A DNA stretch of 64,000 bases from Adiantum capillus-veneris (GCA_014529385.2 CM043966.1:87262087-87326086), one strand, 5' to 3'. Counted from the stretch's first letter, positions 1 through 11,640 are shown. A program made the numbers and translations. Notes: generated by a model not told the origin, from the sequence alone.

Positions 1-149
1 CAACTGACTTGGTTAAAACTGACACATGAACCAAGTTGCACGCAAAGAATTGAGAGCTTGATAGGAGTTGAATTCAAGTCAAGTGGAAAAAATGGATAAC
101 AATCTAATCCGTCGGGGTAAGTACTCAATCCAGGGTGTAACAAGTATAT

Positions 150-377
150 TGTTGGAACTAGGGTTGCAGAGAAACACACACAGCTTGGAGAAAACAAAGG
201 AAGCTCAAGGCACACAACAGAGAGTGTGTTACTTAGTGTGCAATGGAAAGATAGATAGCCCTAGAGTGATGGGTGTATATACAATGCTCGGGGGAAAAAA
301 ACCTCCTAAAGAGGGAAAAAATGCCCCGGCGGTCCTAGTGTGTTCACACACATCACTACCACATGTATATCGTAACA
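150..377 (-). repeat. A1 3' LTR
   Basis: This is the downstream LTR of minus-strand element A1. It is 228 bp, begins TGTTGGAA and ends GTAACA on the plus strand, and matches 5058-5284 with about 10 substitutions and one extra A in a homopolymer. On the minus strand it contains TTGTATATA-type AT-rich sequence usable as a TATA region. Several LTR differences are C/T changes, as expected for decay of methylated cytosines. Confidence 0.97.
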
Positions 378-389
378 AATCCCCCCTGG
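378..389 (-). promoter_or_regulatory. A1 polypurine tract
   Basis: Immediately inside the 3' LTR, the minus strand reads CCAGGGGGGATT. This purine run primes plus-strand DNA synthesis in LTR retrotransposons. A2 has the same motif next to its 3' LTR (56815-56828). Confidence 0.85.
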
Positions 390-452
390 AGTGATGCGGT
401 GAACGAGAGCTGACACATGAGTAGAGGGAAGTGCCATGACCTGAGGACATGA

Positions 453-3050
453 TCAGTCCACAAAGGGGAGTAAGCCCAAAGCTTTGCGGAAAGCTTCAAG
501 CTTCTCACGAGACAATGCCTTTGTGAAAAGATCTACAAGGTTGTCCTGTGTTGGCACATAAGCCAAGCTGATGTCTCCTGCTGAGAGACTCTCCCTGACA
601 TAGTGGTAATGCACCTCAATGTGCTTTGTGCGAGCATGAAAAACTGGGTTCCTCGCAACTGCCAATGCGCTCTGACTGTCAGTGTAGATAGTGTTGGCAG
701 TGTCCTGTCCAACACCCAAATCAGCCATAAGGCGTCTGAGCCATACACACTCAACCGTAGCTGTGAATAGTGTCCTATACTCAGCCTCACAACTCTAAGT
801 GGCCACAGTAGGTTGCTTCTTGCTCAACCATGATATACATGAACTGCCAAGCATGAAACAAAAACCACTTGTGGACACTCGCGTGTCAAAACAACCAGCC
901 CAATCTGAGTCCGAAAAAGCATGTAAGTCTGGCGGCAATGATCCCCCCTTGGGATAAAGCAAGCCAAGATGTAAAGTGCCACTAAGGTAGCGGAAAATCC
1001 TCTTGACAACTTGCCAATGCTTAGACCCTGGGCTATGCATAAATCTGCTGACCTGTGAGACTGCAAACTGAATATCCGGCCTCGTGTTGCATACATAAAT
1101 GAGGCAGCCAACAACAGTTTGGTAAAGAGTGACATCAGCAGGATTGCCAACATCATGTAGACTCAACCTCAAACCTGTTTCCATGGGAGTGGCACTAGGT
1201 TTGCAATCCTCAAGTCCAAACTTACATAGCAATGTCTCTATGTAACTTTTCTGACACAAGGCAATACCACCATCACACTGCTTAAACTGTATACCCAAGT
1301 AATGATGCAACAGCCCCAAATCTTTGATCTTGAAAGTAGCATTCAAATCATCCTTAAATTCAGCAATATGTCTCTCATTTGGTCTAGTGATCAGCAAATC
1401 ATCAACATAAAGAACCACAATGAGAAGTACATCACCCTCACGCTTTACATACAATGTGCTTTCTGCTGGACTGTTACGAAAGCCTCGTTTAACCAAATGA
1501 GTGTCAACTTTCTCATACCAAGCACGAGGAGATTGCTTCAACCCATACAAAGCCTTCTTACATCTGCACACTTTGTCCTCTTGTCCTTTTATGACAAAAC
1601 CGCGAGGCTCCGTTACATAAACTTCCTCAAATATGTCACCATTCAAGAAAGTAGTAACAATGTCTGATTGATGTACATCCCAACCAAAATGAGCTGACAA
1701 TGCACATAGAAAATGCACAGTAGTCATACGACAAGTGGGAGCAAAAGTCTCTTCATAATCAATGCCTTTTTGCTGTGCATAACCCTTTGCAACAAGTCGA
1801 GCCTTATGGCGATCGATCTCACCATCCGGCTTGCGTTTTAACTTGTAAACCCACTTCGTACCAATGGCCTTTTTGCCAGGAGGCAAATCACATAAAGTCC
1901 ATGTGTCATTCTCTATAAGTGCATCATATTCTGATTGCATGGCAGCCATCCAATTTTTTGAATTCTGTGCTTCATCAAAAGACAGAGGCTCCTCAACATC
2001 ATGTAAACTAGACACAACCAAAGCATAACAATCGGATGCATAAGATGCATGGCAAGAGCCTGAACGAGTACGACTAGACAAAGGTGCATCCAATTTACTG
2101 TCACGCAAAGTCTGCACCAACCATTTTGGCATACCTCTAGCCTGCTCATTTTCAGCCCTTTCCTCATCAAGTACATCATGTACATGTGCATCAGTAATAG
2201 GCTGATCTAAAACATTTTCAGAAACCCCCATAGGCTGTACATTTGCCTCATTGGAACTTACATTCGTATTTCCACCACTGAAAAGAGGCAACAAAGTGTC
2301 ATAAATGCCCTGTGAGCTTACATTACTGTCTCTAGTACATGACATCAAGGGCTGAACAGAATCTTCCACAAACACTACATCCTGAGAAACCAGAATATGT
2401 TTTGTTTGCGAATGATACAACCTGTAACCTTTGCTTTCAGCACTATAACAAAAAAAAATACATTTGACAGCCTTATCATCCAATTTTCTGCGCTGCACTT
2501 GTGGCACCAAAGCATATGCCAAACAGCCAAAAACACGCATGTGCTCAATAGAAGGCTTTCTATCATGCCATGCTTCATATGGAGTAATAGACTGCAAAGC
2601 TTTCGTAGGACACCTGTTAAGTACATAAGTGGCACACATGATGGCCTCAAGCTAAAAAGAATGCAGTAAAGCTTGACTTTTGACCATACATCGTGCCATT
2701 TCCGTCAGTGACCTGTTTTTCCTCTCAGCAACACCATTTTGCTGAGGTGTATAAGGCACTGTACATTGGTGTTTTATCCCACGACTAGCCAAAAATGCAT
2801 TAAATTCATGAGACATATACTCCCCCCCTCGATAGGAACAGAGGGTGCCCATAGTACATTTCGAGATATTTTCAGCCATAGCCAGAAATTGTTTGAAGCA
2901 CATAAAAACTTTGGACTTTGCTTTAAGCGGAAATACCCATGCATGCCTGGAGTAATCATAAATGAAAGTCATGAAGTACAAGTAATTGCCCAAGGAAGGA
3001 GTCTGCATGGGCCCACAAACATCACTACGCACAAGCTGCAACCTGCAACC
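453..3050 (-). pseudogene. A1 integrase, RT and RNase H (copia order)
   Basis: One frame runs from about 3050 to 453 with only two stops (2652-2654, Trp to TAG by comparison with A2; 795-797). Integrase core: LVRSDVCGPMQTPSLGNYL, then YTPQQNGVAERKNRSL with the catalytic Glu; the expected FRSD-like box reads LCSYRGGEY, so the second Asp appears lost. RT: WVYKLKRKPDGEIDRHKARL, DIVTTFLNGDIFEEVYV, and an intact catalytic YVDD (LYVDDLLIT, plus 1391-1412). RNase H: HAFSDSDWAGC, YTDSQSALAVARNP and HTKHIEV-type C-terminus ending at 453. Integrase before RT is diagnostic of copia. The frame ends about 65 bp from the polypurine tract. Confidence 0.95.
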
Positions 3051-4746
3051 TGCATGTGGCCCGAACTGAACCATCCTTTGGAAACTTAGAACGTTGCATC
3101 TTACCCAAAATACAACCTTCACAAACATGTTTGAAAGGTGCTTCAAGAGGCGGCAAAGAAGCAACCATATCAGATTTCTGCAAACGCAGCAAACTGGCAA
3201 AATTCAGATGACCAAAACGTGCATGACAAAGTTTTGCATCTGAAATAGCCCTTGAATCTGCAACAGCATTTGCAAAATTTTGTCCACACTCGTCATACAA
3301 AGTGAGATTATACATTCCACGGCACAAAAGCCCAGATGCAACAATTTCATCACCAAAACTGAGATCATGAACTGTACATCTGTCATCCACAAATTTGACT
3401 ACAAGTCCAAGTCTAGCAAGTGCGGATACAGACAAGAGATTTTTCTTGATCCCAGGTACATAAAGTGCATCAACAAGTGTGAAGGAACTGCCATTAGCAG
3501 TAGTGGGCACAATCTTTCCAACTCCTTGAACTGGATAAGAGGCGTTGTTGGCACAAGTGACTGAATTCCCATGAGGGACAGACTCGAGAGAGATAAACAA
3601 TTCACGATGTGAGGTAATGTGCTTTGTAGCACCACTGTCGAAATACCACACATGTGAATCTGCAGCAACTGACAAGCATGCATCATGGACAGCAGGATTG
3701 TAAGTGCACTCTGTGCTAAAAGCCCATTCTGCATCAACATCAGCAACACAGTCTCCTTTCACAGAAGACTCAACAATGGCTGCATTTGTAGTGGAACCAG
3801 CATTTGCAGTGGAACCACCCTCTTTCTTCTTAGCCTCTTTGGCCTTCAACTTAGAACACGACTTGATCAAGTGATCATTGGCTTTACAATAATGGCAACG
3901 CATCTTCTTTTTGTCCTTATCACCAGAATTGCCAGACGAAGTACTGCCTGTAGAAGCATTAGGAACAGAATTTTTGCCACTCGCAGCATAACCATAAGAA
4001 GTGGCTGCATTACTGTTACCACCCTTTCTTTGAGAAGCAATAAAAGCCTGTTCAACTGCACGCTGCCTAGTCCTGTTTTTCCTAGAAAGTGACTCTTGCA
4101 ACAACAATGTGCATAATGCATCAAACTTGACAACTTCAGGATTTCCTTGGGTCATCAGTCTCCAAGTACTAGCAAATGTCTGATAGGAATCTGGTAAGGC
4201 ATCAAGAACCTTCTGCACAAGGGAACTGTTTGAAATGACTTCACCTGCAGAAATAAGCTGCTCATTGATATCCTTGACACTAGCAAGGAAAGTGTCCATA
4301 TCATCTTCCTCATGCATAATCTTCAACTCCAGCTCTTTACGCAGCAAAGCAATTTTAGCCTCATTGCGGCTTGCATAAAGACCTGCTAGAATATCCCAAG
4401 CCTGTTTTGCAGATTTTGCAGAACGGATGTGAGGAACAATGGTGTGCTTCACAGACAACGCAATCAATGCATGAGCCTGCGCATCCTTAACATCCCAACG
4501 AGCTTGTTCTGCCGTAGGCAAAACAACTCTAACAGCTGCAATCCTTGCAGCAAGACCTGCAACATCCTCAACATCGCCTACATCCGCAGAACCAGGACGT
4601 ACATCAATGCCCTGCACAATGTTCCAGACACCCTTTGACACAAGAACATGTTTCATCATATAAGCCCACATAGGGTAGTTGTCCCCATCCAACTTGTCCT
4701 CAACAGCAAACATCTTGAACACATCTGTGTTGTTGTTGTCAGCCAT
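3025..4746 (-). pseudogene. A1 gag, protease and pre-integrase region
   Basis: I chose the ATG at 4744-4746 (MADNNNTDVFKM) rather than the longer in-frame ATG at 4806, because A2 has the equivalent ATG at 45478. Order: a UBN2-type gag (GDNYPMWAYMMKHVLVSKG); a CCHC zinc knuckle (CHYCKANDHLIKSC, CX2CX4HX4C) for RNA binding; a retroviral-type aspartic protease (WYFDSGATKHITSH, with DSGA); and the pre-integrase HHCC unit (CHARFGHLN, then CEGCILGKM). The frame is open for over 1.7 kb. It then runs into wrong-frame sequence near 3037-3052, at a tandem CTGCAAC heptamer on the plus strand that may have slipped. After that point the integrase continues in another frame. Confidence 0.93.
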
Positions 4747-5043
4747 GGTAAATGCTGCACCTGATGTGAAAACTGTCCGAAAATAGGAGAAACGGAGCGG
4801 GAACAACCTATGCTATATAGCACAAACCGTAGAAGACTATGAGGCACCTGTTATGCAGAAAATGGCACTGACAGAAATTCTGCACAAAATGAAGAAATAG
4901 CCTGTGCAGTACTGCCTGTAGTGGAAACGGAGGCCGAAATGAGCCCAAAATATTTGTCGACCTGCGAACGCTCAGTGAAATCGGAGAAAGTGAGCAGGCA
5001 TGTGCTGGAGCAGCTGGCGACTAAGCCTGGGAGGACGTGACCT
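4747..5043 (-). other. A1 untranslated leader
   Basis: About 300 bp between the primer-binding site and the gag start. It contains short minus-strand ORFs only. It aligns by eye with the A2 leader at 45172-45477, which supports the element model and the gag start choice. Confidence 0.7.
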
Positions 5044-5055
5044 GCTCTGATACCA
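5044..5055 (-). promoter_or_regulatory. A1 primer-binding site (tRNA-iMet type)
   Basis: The minus strand reads TGGTATCAGAGC two bases inside the 5' LTR. This is the common plant copia primer site complementary to the initiator tRNA-Met 3' end. Confidence 0.92.
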
Positions 5056-5057
5056 AT

Positions 5058-5284
5058 TGTTGGAATTAGGGTTGCAGAGAAACACACATAGCTTGGAGAA
5101 AATGAAGGAATCTCAAGGCACACAATAGAGAGTGTGTTACTTAGTGTGCAATGGAAAGATAGATAGCCCTAGAGTGATGGGCGTATATACAATGCTCGGG
5201 GGAAAAAACCTCCTAAAGAGGGAAAAAATACCCCGGAGGTCCTAGTGTGTTCACACACATCACTACCACATGTATATGGTAACA
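5058..5284 (-). repeat. A1 5' LTR
   Basis: The 227-bp upstream LTR of A1, next to the primer-binding site. The right flank TATAT (5285-5289) repeats the left flank 145-149. Confidence 0.97.
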
Positions 5285-5289
5285 TATAT

Positions 5290-6450
5290 ATGAACCTTAG
5301 ATCTGGTTGTACACTAGCAAATCAAGGCATACTTGGAGAGACCGCTAGGAGGGTATTTATCGAAGAGAGTGTGAATCAAGGTGATCAATGGGACCGGAAC
5401 AACAGTGCAATATAAGCACATACTCACCTTTTATAAGACTAACGTCCATGGAGCTCAGGTTTTACTGGATCCTAATGAAGAGTATGCCATTCGCATTGAT
5501 GACCATGACATAGAGTTCGAAGAGGAAATAAGAGCAAACAAACAAGGAAAAATGTATATGGATAAAAATGGGACTCAGTATGTAAAAGTTAAAATTTTTG
5601 ATGTGACTACAATAATTTTGGATATGGCAGCAAAGAAGGTTCACCGACTTTAGAATTTGAGGGATACGATCAAGTTCATCTGAAACCTTTGAAACGGCTT
5701 AGCACTAATAATCCTAGGATTGGAGTCTATTTTGGGAGGACAAGAACGTCAAGGATCTTTTATGGACCTCTCATGCCAAACCAGGGCAGTTAACACCCAT
5801 GAAGATCATATATATCTTCAAGATCAAAGACAAGGGTTCAACAGATCTACCATCTTACCTATTTAGGGATTTTTATAACAATAACTTTGTTATGATAAGT
5901 CCTGAGGAGTTAGAACATACCATATACCAAGGGTACTCTATAAGAGATTGGATATTATGGCAAGGATCTGATCCAATTCCAAGAGAGGAAGTATGCCACC
6001 AGAGATCTTTTGGGAGCAATTTTAAAAAATATGAACCTACCTCATCACAAAAAAAGTGAGTGACATTAGAGCCAGTGCAGGGCTACATGAGTCACTATTT
6101 CCTACAGATCTGTTTGAAGGACTCGACATAGGACCAACTGCCAGAAGTGTTGGAGCTAAGCCGAAATGCAGTGCCTGTAAAGTACATGCATTCGAAGGAG
6201 TCATAGATGAACAAGCACTAGTGCCTGGTACACCTTATGTTGAGCCTAGTCCATCTACCGTACATAGGAAGAATTTCTTAGAACTAATTTGTCACTTGTA
6301 CCTATTTTTGAAGTGGATGTGCAACAGATAGCAACCAAATATGTGCTATATCCAGAAGATGATGAAATACAGTTAATGACTCAAAAACCAGTGATTAATT
6401 AGGGGAGTAAACAATCAACTAACAAGATGGGTAATGAGCTATTGAAGAAT
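5290..6450 (+). pseudogene. N-terminal polyprotein region of gypsy E (no recognised domain)
   Basis: Reading frames here are coherent but shifted against each other: 5381-5653 is acidic (motif DDHDIEFEEEI), about 5651-5790 carries LEFEGYDQVHLKPLKRL, and 5799-6059 carries YQGYSIRDWILWQGSDP. They lie upstream of the RT, where a gypsy element should encode gag and protease. I see neither a CCHC zinc knuckle nor a D-S/T-G protease motif, so the assignment rests on position only. The upstream part of the same frame lies at 1-149, left of the A1 insertion. At least two frameshifts and several stops are present. It could alternatively be a lineage-specific extra domain. Confidence 0.4.
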
Positions 6451-6612
6451 CTAAAGATTGAAAATAGAGAAAAGGAGGAAGGCATTGAAGCAGTGAAGCA
6501 AGCAGAGAGAGCCTTTGAACATCAGATGGCAAGAACTGCTAGAGCTGTAGGAACTAAATCTGAACACTCAGGAGGAACCAGAAACGGTGAAGGTATCAAC
6601 ATATTTGAATGA

Positions 6613-7303
6613 GGAATTCAAACTAAAACTGAAGGAATTTTTGTTAGAATTGAAAGATGTTTTTGCATGGAAATACACATATATGAAAGGAGTAGATGCT
6701 AGCTTTTGTCCCAACACAAAATTAATTTGAAAGCAGAGGCAATTTGAGTTGTACAACAAAGGTACATGATGAATTCTAATTATGCCAAATAGGTTAAAAA
6801 AGAAATTGGCAAACTGTTGGTTGTGGGTTTCATTTATCCTTTGGAGAAAGCTACTTGGTTGTCACCAATTGTTGTAGTTCCAAAGAAGAATGGAAAGACC
6901 AGGGTGTGTGTGGATTACATGAAACAAAATGTTGCTACAGTAACTGATCCATTTCTCTTACATTTTTGTGGTACACTACTGGATGCAGTAGCTGGACATG
7001 AGATTTATAGTTTTTTGTATGGTTTTAGTGGGTTACAACCAAATTTCAATGGCATTTGAAGACAGGGAAAAAAAAACTTTGTGTGTGACTGAATGGGGAG
7101 TTTATACGAGCAATGTGATGATATTTGGCTTGAAAAATGCTCCATCAGTATTTCAAAAAGCAGTACAACATGTGTTTTCTAAATTCCTTAGAACATGCAT
7201 GAGGGTTTTCTTGGATGATTTTCGTGTTTTTGGGAAAAATCAGGAGCATCTTGAATACTAGAAGTTGTGTTTTCAAAAATTCACGGAATTCAGATTGTCT
7301 TTA
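6613..7303 (+). pseudogene. Gypsy E reverse transcriptase, N-terminal two thirds
   Basis: The translation shows a pre-RT segment (LLELKDVFAWKYTYMKGVD), then VGFIYPLEKATWLSPIVVVP and KKNGKTRVCVDYMKQN, then AGHEIYSF, FGLKNAPSVFQKAV and the catalytic FLDD box (VFLDDFRVFGK). These are the conserved blocks of a Ty3/gypsy RT, which copies genomic RNA into cDNA in virus-like particles. The frame changes around 7010-7060 (ORFs 6817-7059 and 6998-7261), and stops occur upstream near 6780. The sequence ends at 7303, where copia F is inserted; the next residues of the same protein resume at 12466. Confidence 0.85.
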
Positions 7304-7387
7304 TGTTAGGAAATAAGACGTAGCTAAATAGATAATTGAGTAGATTACTTAATGGAGAGAGACAGATTTATATACACGAGATTATAG

Positions 7388-7450
<63 letters not shown>

Positions 7451-8100
7451 CACGATATACGTGGTTCAACCAATGTGGGCTACGTCCACGGGAAAGCAGC
7501 CACTCAATGGCTTTAGTACTTCAAAACAAGAAGTAGTTTACAAAGGAATTATACCCTTAATGGAGCTCCCGCCTTGCTTCACTCTCACCACCTCACACTC
7601 ACCTTGTTGCATCAACTTCACACTATGAAATGTGTGTAGAAATGGCCTCCTTTTATAGGCCAAAAGGGTTGCCCTCTCTTATGAGAGACACCCATGTGTA
7701 GCCGCCCTTGTGTGAATAAGTCCAAATTGGACCCTCCAATACACCCATGTGTGGCCGCCCTTGAGAAGACAAGTCCACTTTTGAATTCGGCCACCAGCCA
7801 CCGGCCATTGACTTCCGACCACCGGCCACCGGCCATTGACTTCCGACCACCGGCCATCGGCCATTGACTACCGGCCACCGGCCAACCGACCGGTTGTTTT
7901 CGGACCACTTTCCGGCCGCCATCCGGCCATAATATTCCGGCGAGAAAAGAATATTCCGGTGATTCTTGTCCGTGAAAATTTTGGTTTCCGGAGAGTGATT
8001 TTCCTTCACGCATGATGGCTTCTCCTCATAATGGGGGCCTTACAAATGTGCGCTTTTACCACAGAAAATTACAAGGGTAAATCAGGCTCCATACTTAACA
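7304..8100 (-). repeat. F 3' LTR
   Basis: 797 bp, TGTTAGG...TAACA in plus orientation. It holds a (GA)n tract (7391-7446) followed by GTACACA, and a minisatellite-like block (7795-7900) of about 21-bp CGGCCATTGACTTCCGACCA-type units. ORFs overlapping it on the minus strand (rich in GRWPV) are by-products of that minisatellite. Confidence 0.95.
7391..7446. repeat. (GA)n microsatellite in F 3' LTR
   Basis: Uninterrupted GA repeat, followed by GTACACA. On the transcribed minus strand this is a (TC)n tract. Confidence 0.99.
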
Positions 8101-8115
8101 ATCTCCCACTTGGAG
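8101..8115 (-). promoter_or_regulatory. F polypurine tract
   Basis: The minus strand reads CCAAGTGGGAGAT directly before the 3' LTR, the classic copia-type polypurine tract. Confidence 0.85.
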
Positions 8116-8160
8116 ACTGATCTCCAAACCAAACCTGTGACTGCTTTCCATTCTGGCTTC

Positions 8161-9923
8161 TTATCCTTGAATGCCGATTGAAGATGAGCAAAAGCTCAAC
8201 TTCTCCTTGTTGACCACCTTTGTAAACATGTCTGCAGGATTTTCACTTGTATGCACCTTTCCTAGCTTTAGTTGTCCCTCTTCCAAAGGAGTGCGTATGA
8301 AGTGATATCTCACCTCAATGTGCTTTGTCCTTGAATGAAAGGCTGAGTTCTTCGCAAGATGGATAGCGCTTTGGCTATCACTGTACAAGACACAATTGTC
8401 TTGTTTGAATCCAAGCTCTTCTAAGAATATGTGAAGCCACAGAATTTCTTTGCTTGCCTCCGTCATTGCTACATACTCTGCTTCCGTGGTAGAAAGTGAA
8501 ACCACTTTTTGCAGCTTTGAAGCCCAGCTTACTGCTGTGCCTCCAACCGTGAACACATAGCCAATAGTGCTCCTTTGAGTATCTTTGTCACCTGCCATAT
8601 CTGCATCAGCATACCCTTCTAGAAAAATATCAGTTCCTCAAAAATACAAAGCATTTTTTGTTGTCCCTTTTAGATACCTAAGTATCCACTTCACAGCTTG
8701 CCAATGCTCTTTACCTGGGTTGTCCATGAACCTACTCACAACTCCCAATGCATGTGCAATGTCTGGCCTTGTCCAGACCATAGCATACATTAGAGAACCT
8801 ACCGCTGCAGCATATGGAACTTTAGGCATATAGGCTATCTCCTCTTGTGTCTTTGGACACATATCCTTCGTTAGTTTAAAATGACCAGCCAAAGGTGTAG
8901 AAACTGGTTTTGCATTTTGCATTGCAAACCTTTCTAGTACCTTCTTGATGTAATCTTCTTGAGATAGCTTTATTGTCTTCTTCGTCCTGTCCCTTGATAT
9001 TTTCATACCAAGTATCCTCTTTGTAGCCCCTAAATCTTTCATTGAAAAAGATTTGGACAGCTCCTCTTTTAGGTCTTTGATGTCCAGCATGTTAGCACTT
9101 GCAATCAACATGTCATCAACATACAACATTAGGATGATGAATTTCCCATCTCCCAAATTCTCCGTGTAGACGCAGTGATCCGAGTTGCATCTTGTGAATC
9201 CATGATCCAACATCCATCGATCAAACTTCAAGTACCATTGTCTTGATGCTTGCTTTAAACCATACAAGCTCTTCTTTAATCTGCAAACCATTTTCTCCTT
9301 ACCTTTTACTTCATACCCCTTTGGTTGAAGCATGTAGATTTCCTCCTCTAAGTCACCGTGAGGGAATGCCATATTTACATCCATTTGCTCGAGATTTAGA
9401 TCATGAGCAACCACAAGGCTTAAGACAAGCCTAATTGAGTTCATTTTTACAACAGGAGAAAATATTTCATTGAAGTCAATACCTTTCTTTTTACCACAAG
9501 CCTAGACTTGTACCTTTTCTTCCCACCTTCTTCTTCATTTAGCTTGTACACCCATTTGTTTTGAAGTGCCCGCTTACCTTTAGGCAACTCAGCCAACTCC
9601 CATGTTTGGTTGCGATGTAGTGAGTCCATCTCCACTTGCATGCTCTTAGTCCATTCTTCTTTGGATTCATGTTGCATAGCTTCTTCATATGATTCCGGCT
9701 CTCCAGAATCTGAGATCAAGAGATGGTTGAAGGAAGGAACAAACCTTTCTAGAGGTCTACTTGCTCTTGTAGATCTTCGGGGAATAGGTTGAGGCTCCTC
9801 ATTTGGTTGACGTTGTTGCACATTGTCACCGTTTGCAGTCCTTGAGTCTTCACCGTCCTCAAGCTCCATGTACTCATCACCTATTTCTTTTGTTTGTTTT
9901 CTTTCCAAGTAATCTTTGTACAT
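8161..9923 (-). pseudogene. F reverse transcriptase and RNase H
   Basis: An acidic linker (9923-9700) leads into RT: WELAELPKGKRALQNKWVYK, then a frameshift near 9450-9500. RT continues as LEQMDVNMAFPHGDLEEEIYM, LYGLKQASRQWYLKFD and the intact catalytic box LYVDDMLIAS. A TGA at 8638-8640 precedes RNase [34 protein letters not shown] (catalytic Glu), [18 protein letters not shown] and [10 protein letters not shown]. The C-terminus ends at 8161, 60 bp from the polypurine tract. Two lesions in 1.7 kb indicate a relatively young but dead copy. Confidence 0.93.
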
Positions 9924-9926
9924 ATT

Positions 9927-10850
9927 TTATTTGTTAAAAATTACATCCCTACTCCTTAAGATTTTACCATCTTCAGGATTCCATAGCCGATACCCAAAGT
10001 CTCCTTCTCCATAGCCAATGAAGAAACACTTTTTGTACTTTGCATCTAACTTTGATCTTCGGCTTCTATCTATGTGCATGAAAGCCTCACACCCAAACAC
10101 TTTGAGAAATGCATAATTCACCGGTTTACCTGTCCATGCCTCTTCTGGAACTCCCCCATCCAATGCCGTTAAGGGTGACCGATTGATTAAGTACACAGAC
10201 GTACTTACAGCTTCCGCCCAAAGCTCAAGCGGTAGGCCTGCATGTAGCCGCATGCTTCGTGCTCGTTCCATGATTGTCTTGTTCATCCTTTCCGAAATCC
10301 CATTTTGTTGAGGTGTCCTTGGGGTTGTCCTTTGCCTCCGAATGCCATTGCTAGCACAAAAGCTTTCAAAAGCTTGGCTGCAATATTCGGCTCCATTGTC
10401 GGATCTGAGGAATTTAACCTTGGTACCTGTTTCATTATCCACAAAGGCTTTCCACCTTTGAAATATGGAAAATACATCGGATTTATTCTTCATGACATAA
10501 ACCCATGTTTTTCTAGTCGCATCGTCTATGAATGTTACATAGTACAATGAACCACCAAGTGATGGTGTACTTGCAGGACCCCAAACATCAGAATGAACCA
10601 ACTCAAGTTTTTTATTTTTTTCTTTCATTTCCTGATTTTTGAAATTTTACCCTCTTTTGTTTACCATAAACACAATCTTCACAGAACTCTAAGTCCATTT
10701 CTTTCAAACCTGGTAGAAGCTTCTTTGTTTGAAGGATTTGCATTCCTTTGGCACTCATATGCCCAAGTCGATAGTGCCACACTGCACTGTCAACTTCTGT
10801 AGTTGCTGCACAAGCTGAAGGTTGCGTGCTAACAGTACACAAGTTCCTTC
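9927..10850 (-). pseudogene. F pre-integrase and integrase
   Basis: The pre-integrase HHCC unit is seen as VWHYRLGHMSAKGM and CEDCVYGKQKRVKF. A frameshift in the T/A-rich run at 10607-10625 separates it from the integrase core: HSDVWGPASTPSLGG (first Asp), LRSDNGAEYCS (second Asp) and RTPQQNGISERMNKTI (Glu). The D-D-E residues are therefore all visible. The frame then covers GYRLWNPEDGKILRSRDV and stops at 9927 (TAA). The same frame resumes as the RT-containing ORF at 9923. No protease motif lies between the gag knuckle and this segment. Confidence 0.9.
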
Positions 10851-11581
10851 TTGACGTGGCCCTTCTTGCCGCAGTTCCAACATTCAAGAACTGACTTTGT
10901 GCGTGACTTGCTCCGCCTTGAGCAATCACGACCCTTTTGGTTTTTGAACCTCTCCTTAAGCTTTCCTCTTGTTTCCACTGATAGTGCAGCACTTGATGAT
11001 TCTCCTGTGCTTCTCCTTCGCATTTCCTCGCTTAGGAGAACACCCACAACATCATCAAACTTAAGAGTATTTGTGCCAGAGATAGAATTACTTACAGCCA
11101 TCACAAGGCTTTCCCAACTATCCGGTAGAGATGATAGTATAAGGAGAGCTCGCACTTCGTCATCGAAATTGATTTTCACTGATCGAAGTTGACTTATGTT
11201 TGTGTTAAAGTCATTTAGGTGTTCTGCAACTCAACCATTCTCTGCCATCTTTAGATTGAACAAGCGCTTTATAAGAAATACCTTATTGGATGCCGATGGT
11301 TTCTCGTAGAAGTCGTCAAGTGACTTCATCAAGTCCTCCGTGGTCTTCATCTCCGAAACATTGAAGTCCACCGTTGACGCCAAGCTTAACCGGATTGTTC
11401 CCAGTGCCTTTCAATCAAGGACAATCCATGCTTCATCTGCCATTGTTGCGGGCTTCTTCGCAAGACCGCCTAGTGGCAAATAGAGGTCCTTCTGGTAGAG
11501 ATAGTCTTCAATCTGCATCTTCCAATGTTGGTAGTTTTTGCCGTTGAACTTCTCAATCTTGAGATTCCCTTCCTCCGCCAT
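10829..11581 (-). pseudogene. F gag with CCHC zinc knuckle
   Basis: The gag start is the ATG at 11579-11581 (MAEEGNLKIEKFNGKN), about 60 bp after the primer-binding site. The UBN2-type gag continues through YQHWKMQIEDYLYQKDLYL, SLPDSWESLVMAVSNSISG and the zinc knuckle CWNCGKKGHVKK. Two TGA stops interrupt it: after IVLD near 11412 and after MAENG near 11233. The knuckle lacks its last cysteine because the sequence runs straight into pre-integrase coding in another frame near 10850; the protease has been removed there. Gag forms the virus-like particle and packages RNA. Confidence 0.88.
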
Positions 11582-11640
11582 AACTCCCACTCAATTCAAG
11601 GAATCCTTTCCTTGAGATAATTTAGCTACGAGCAAACCTT

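Larger units (their letters stand above)
150..5284 (-). mobile_element. Copia element A1, nearly complete
   Basis: A 5.1-kb minus-strand Ty1/copia retrotransposon. Its 228/227-bp LTRs begin TGTT and end AACA in plus orientation and are flanked by the direct duplication TATAT (145-149 and 5285-5289). Gene order on the minus strand is gag, protease, pre-integrase, integrase, RT, RNase H. I count one frameshift (about 3037-3052) and two in-frame stops (2652-2654 and 795-797) in about 4.3 kb of coding sequence. The LTRs differ by about 10 substitutions plus 1 indel. It is inserted into gypsy E. Element A2 (44933-57055, opposite strand) is a relative of the same family. Confidence 0.97.

Noticed and set aside
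5044-5060. tRNA gene suggested by GCTCTGATACCA
   Set aside because: It is the complement of the primer-binding site next to an LTR; no cloverleaf surrounds it. The same applies at 11641.
7618-8013. Minus-strand ORFs rich in GRWPV as a repeat protein
   Set aside because: They are produced by the CGGCC minisatellite of the F LTR and recur in shifted form in the other LTR.
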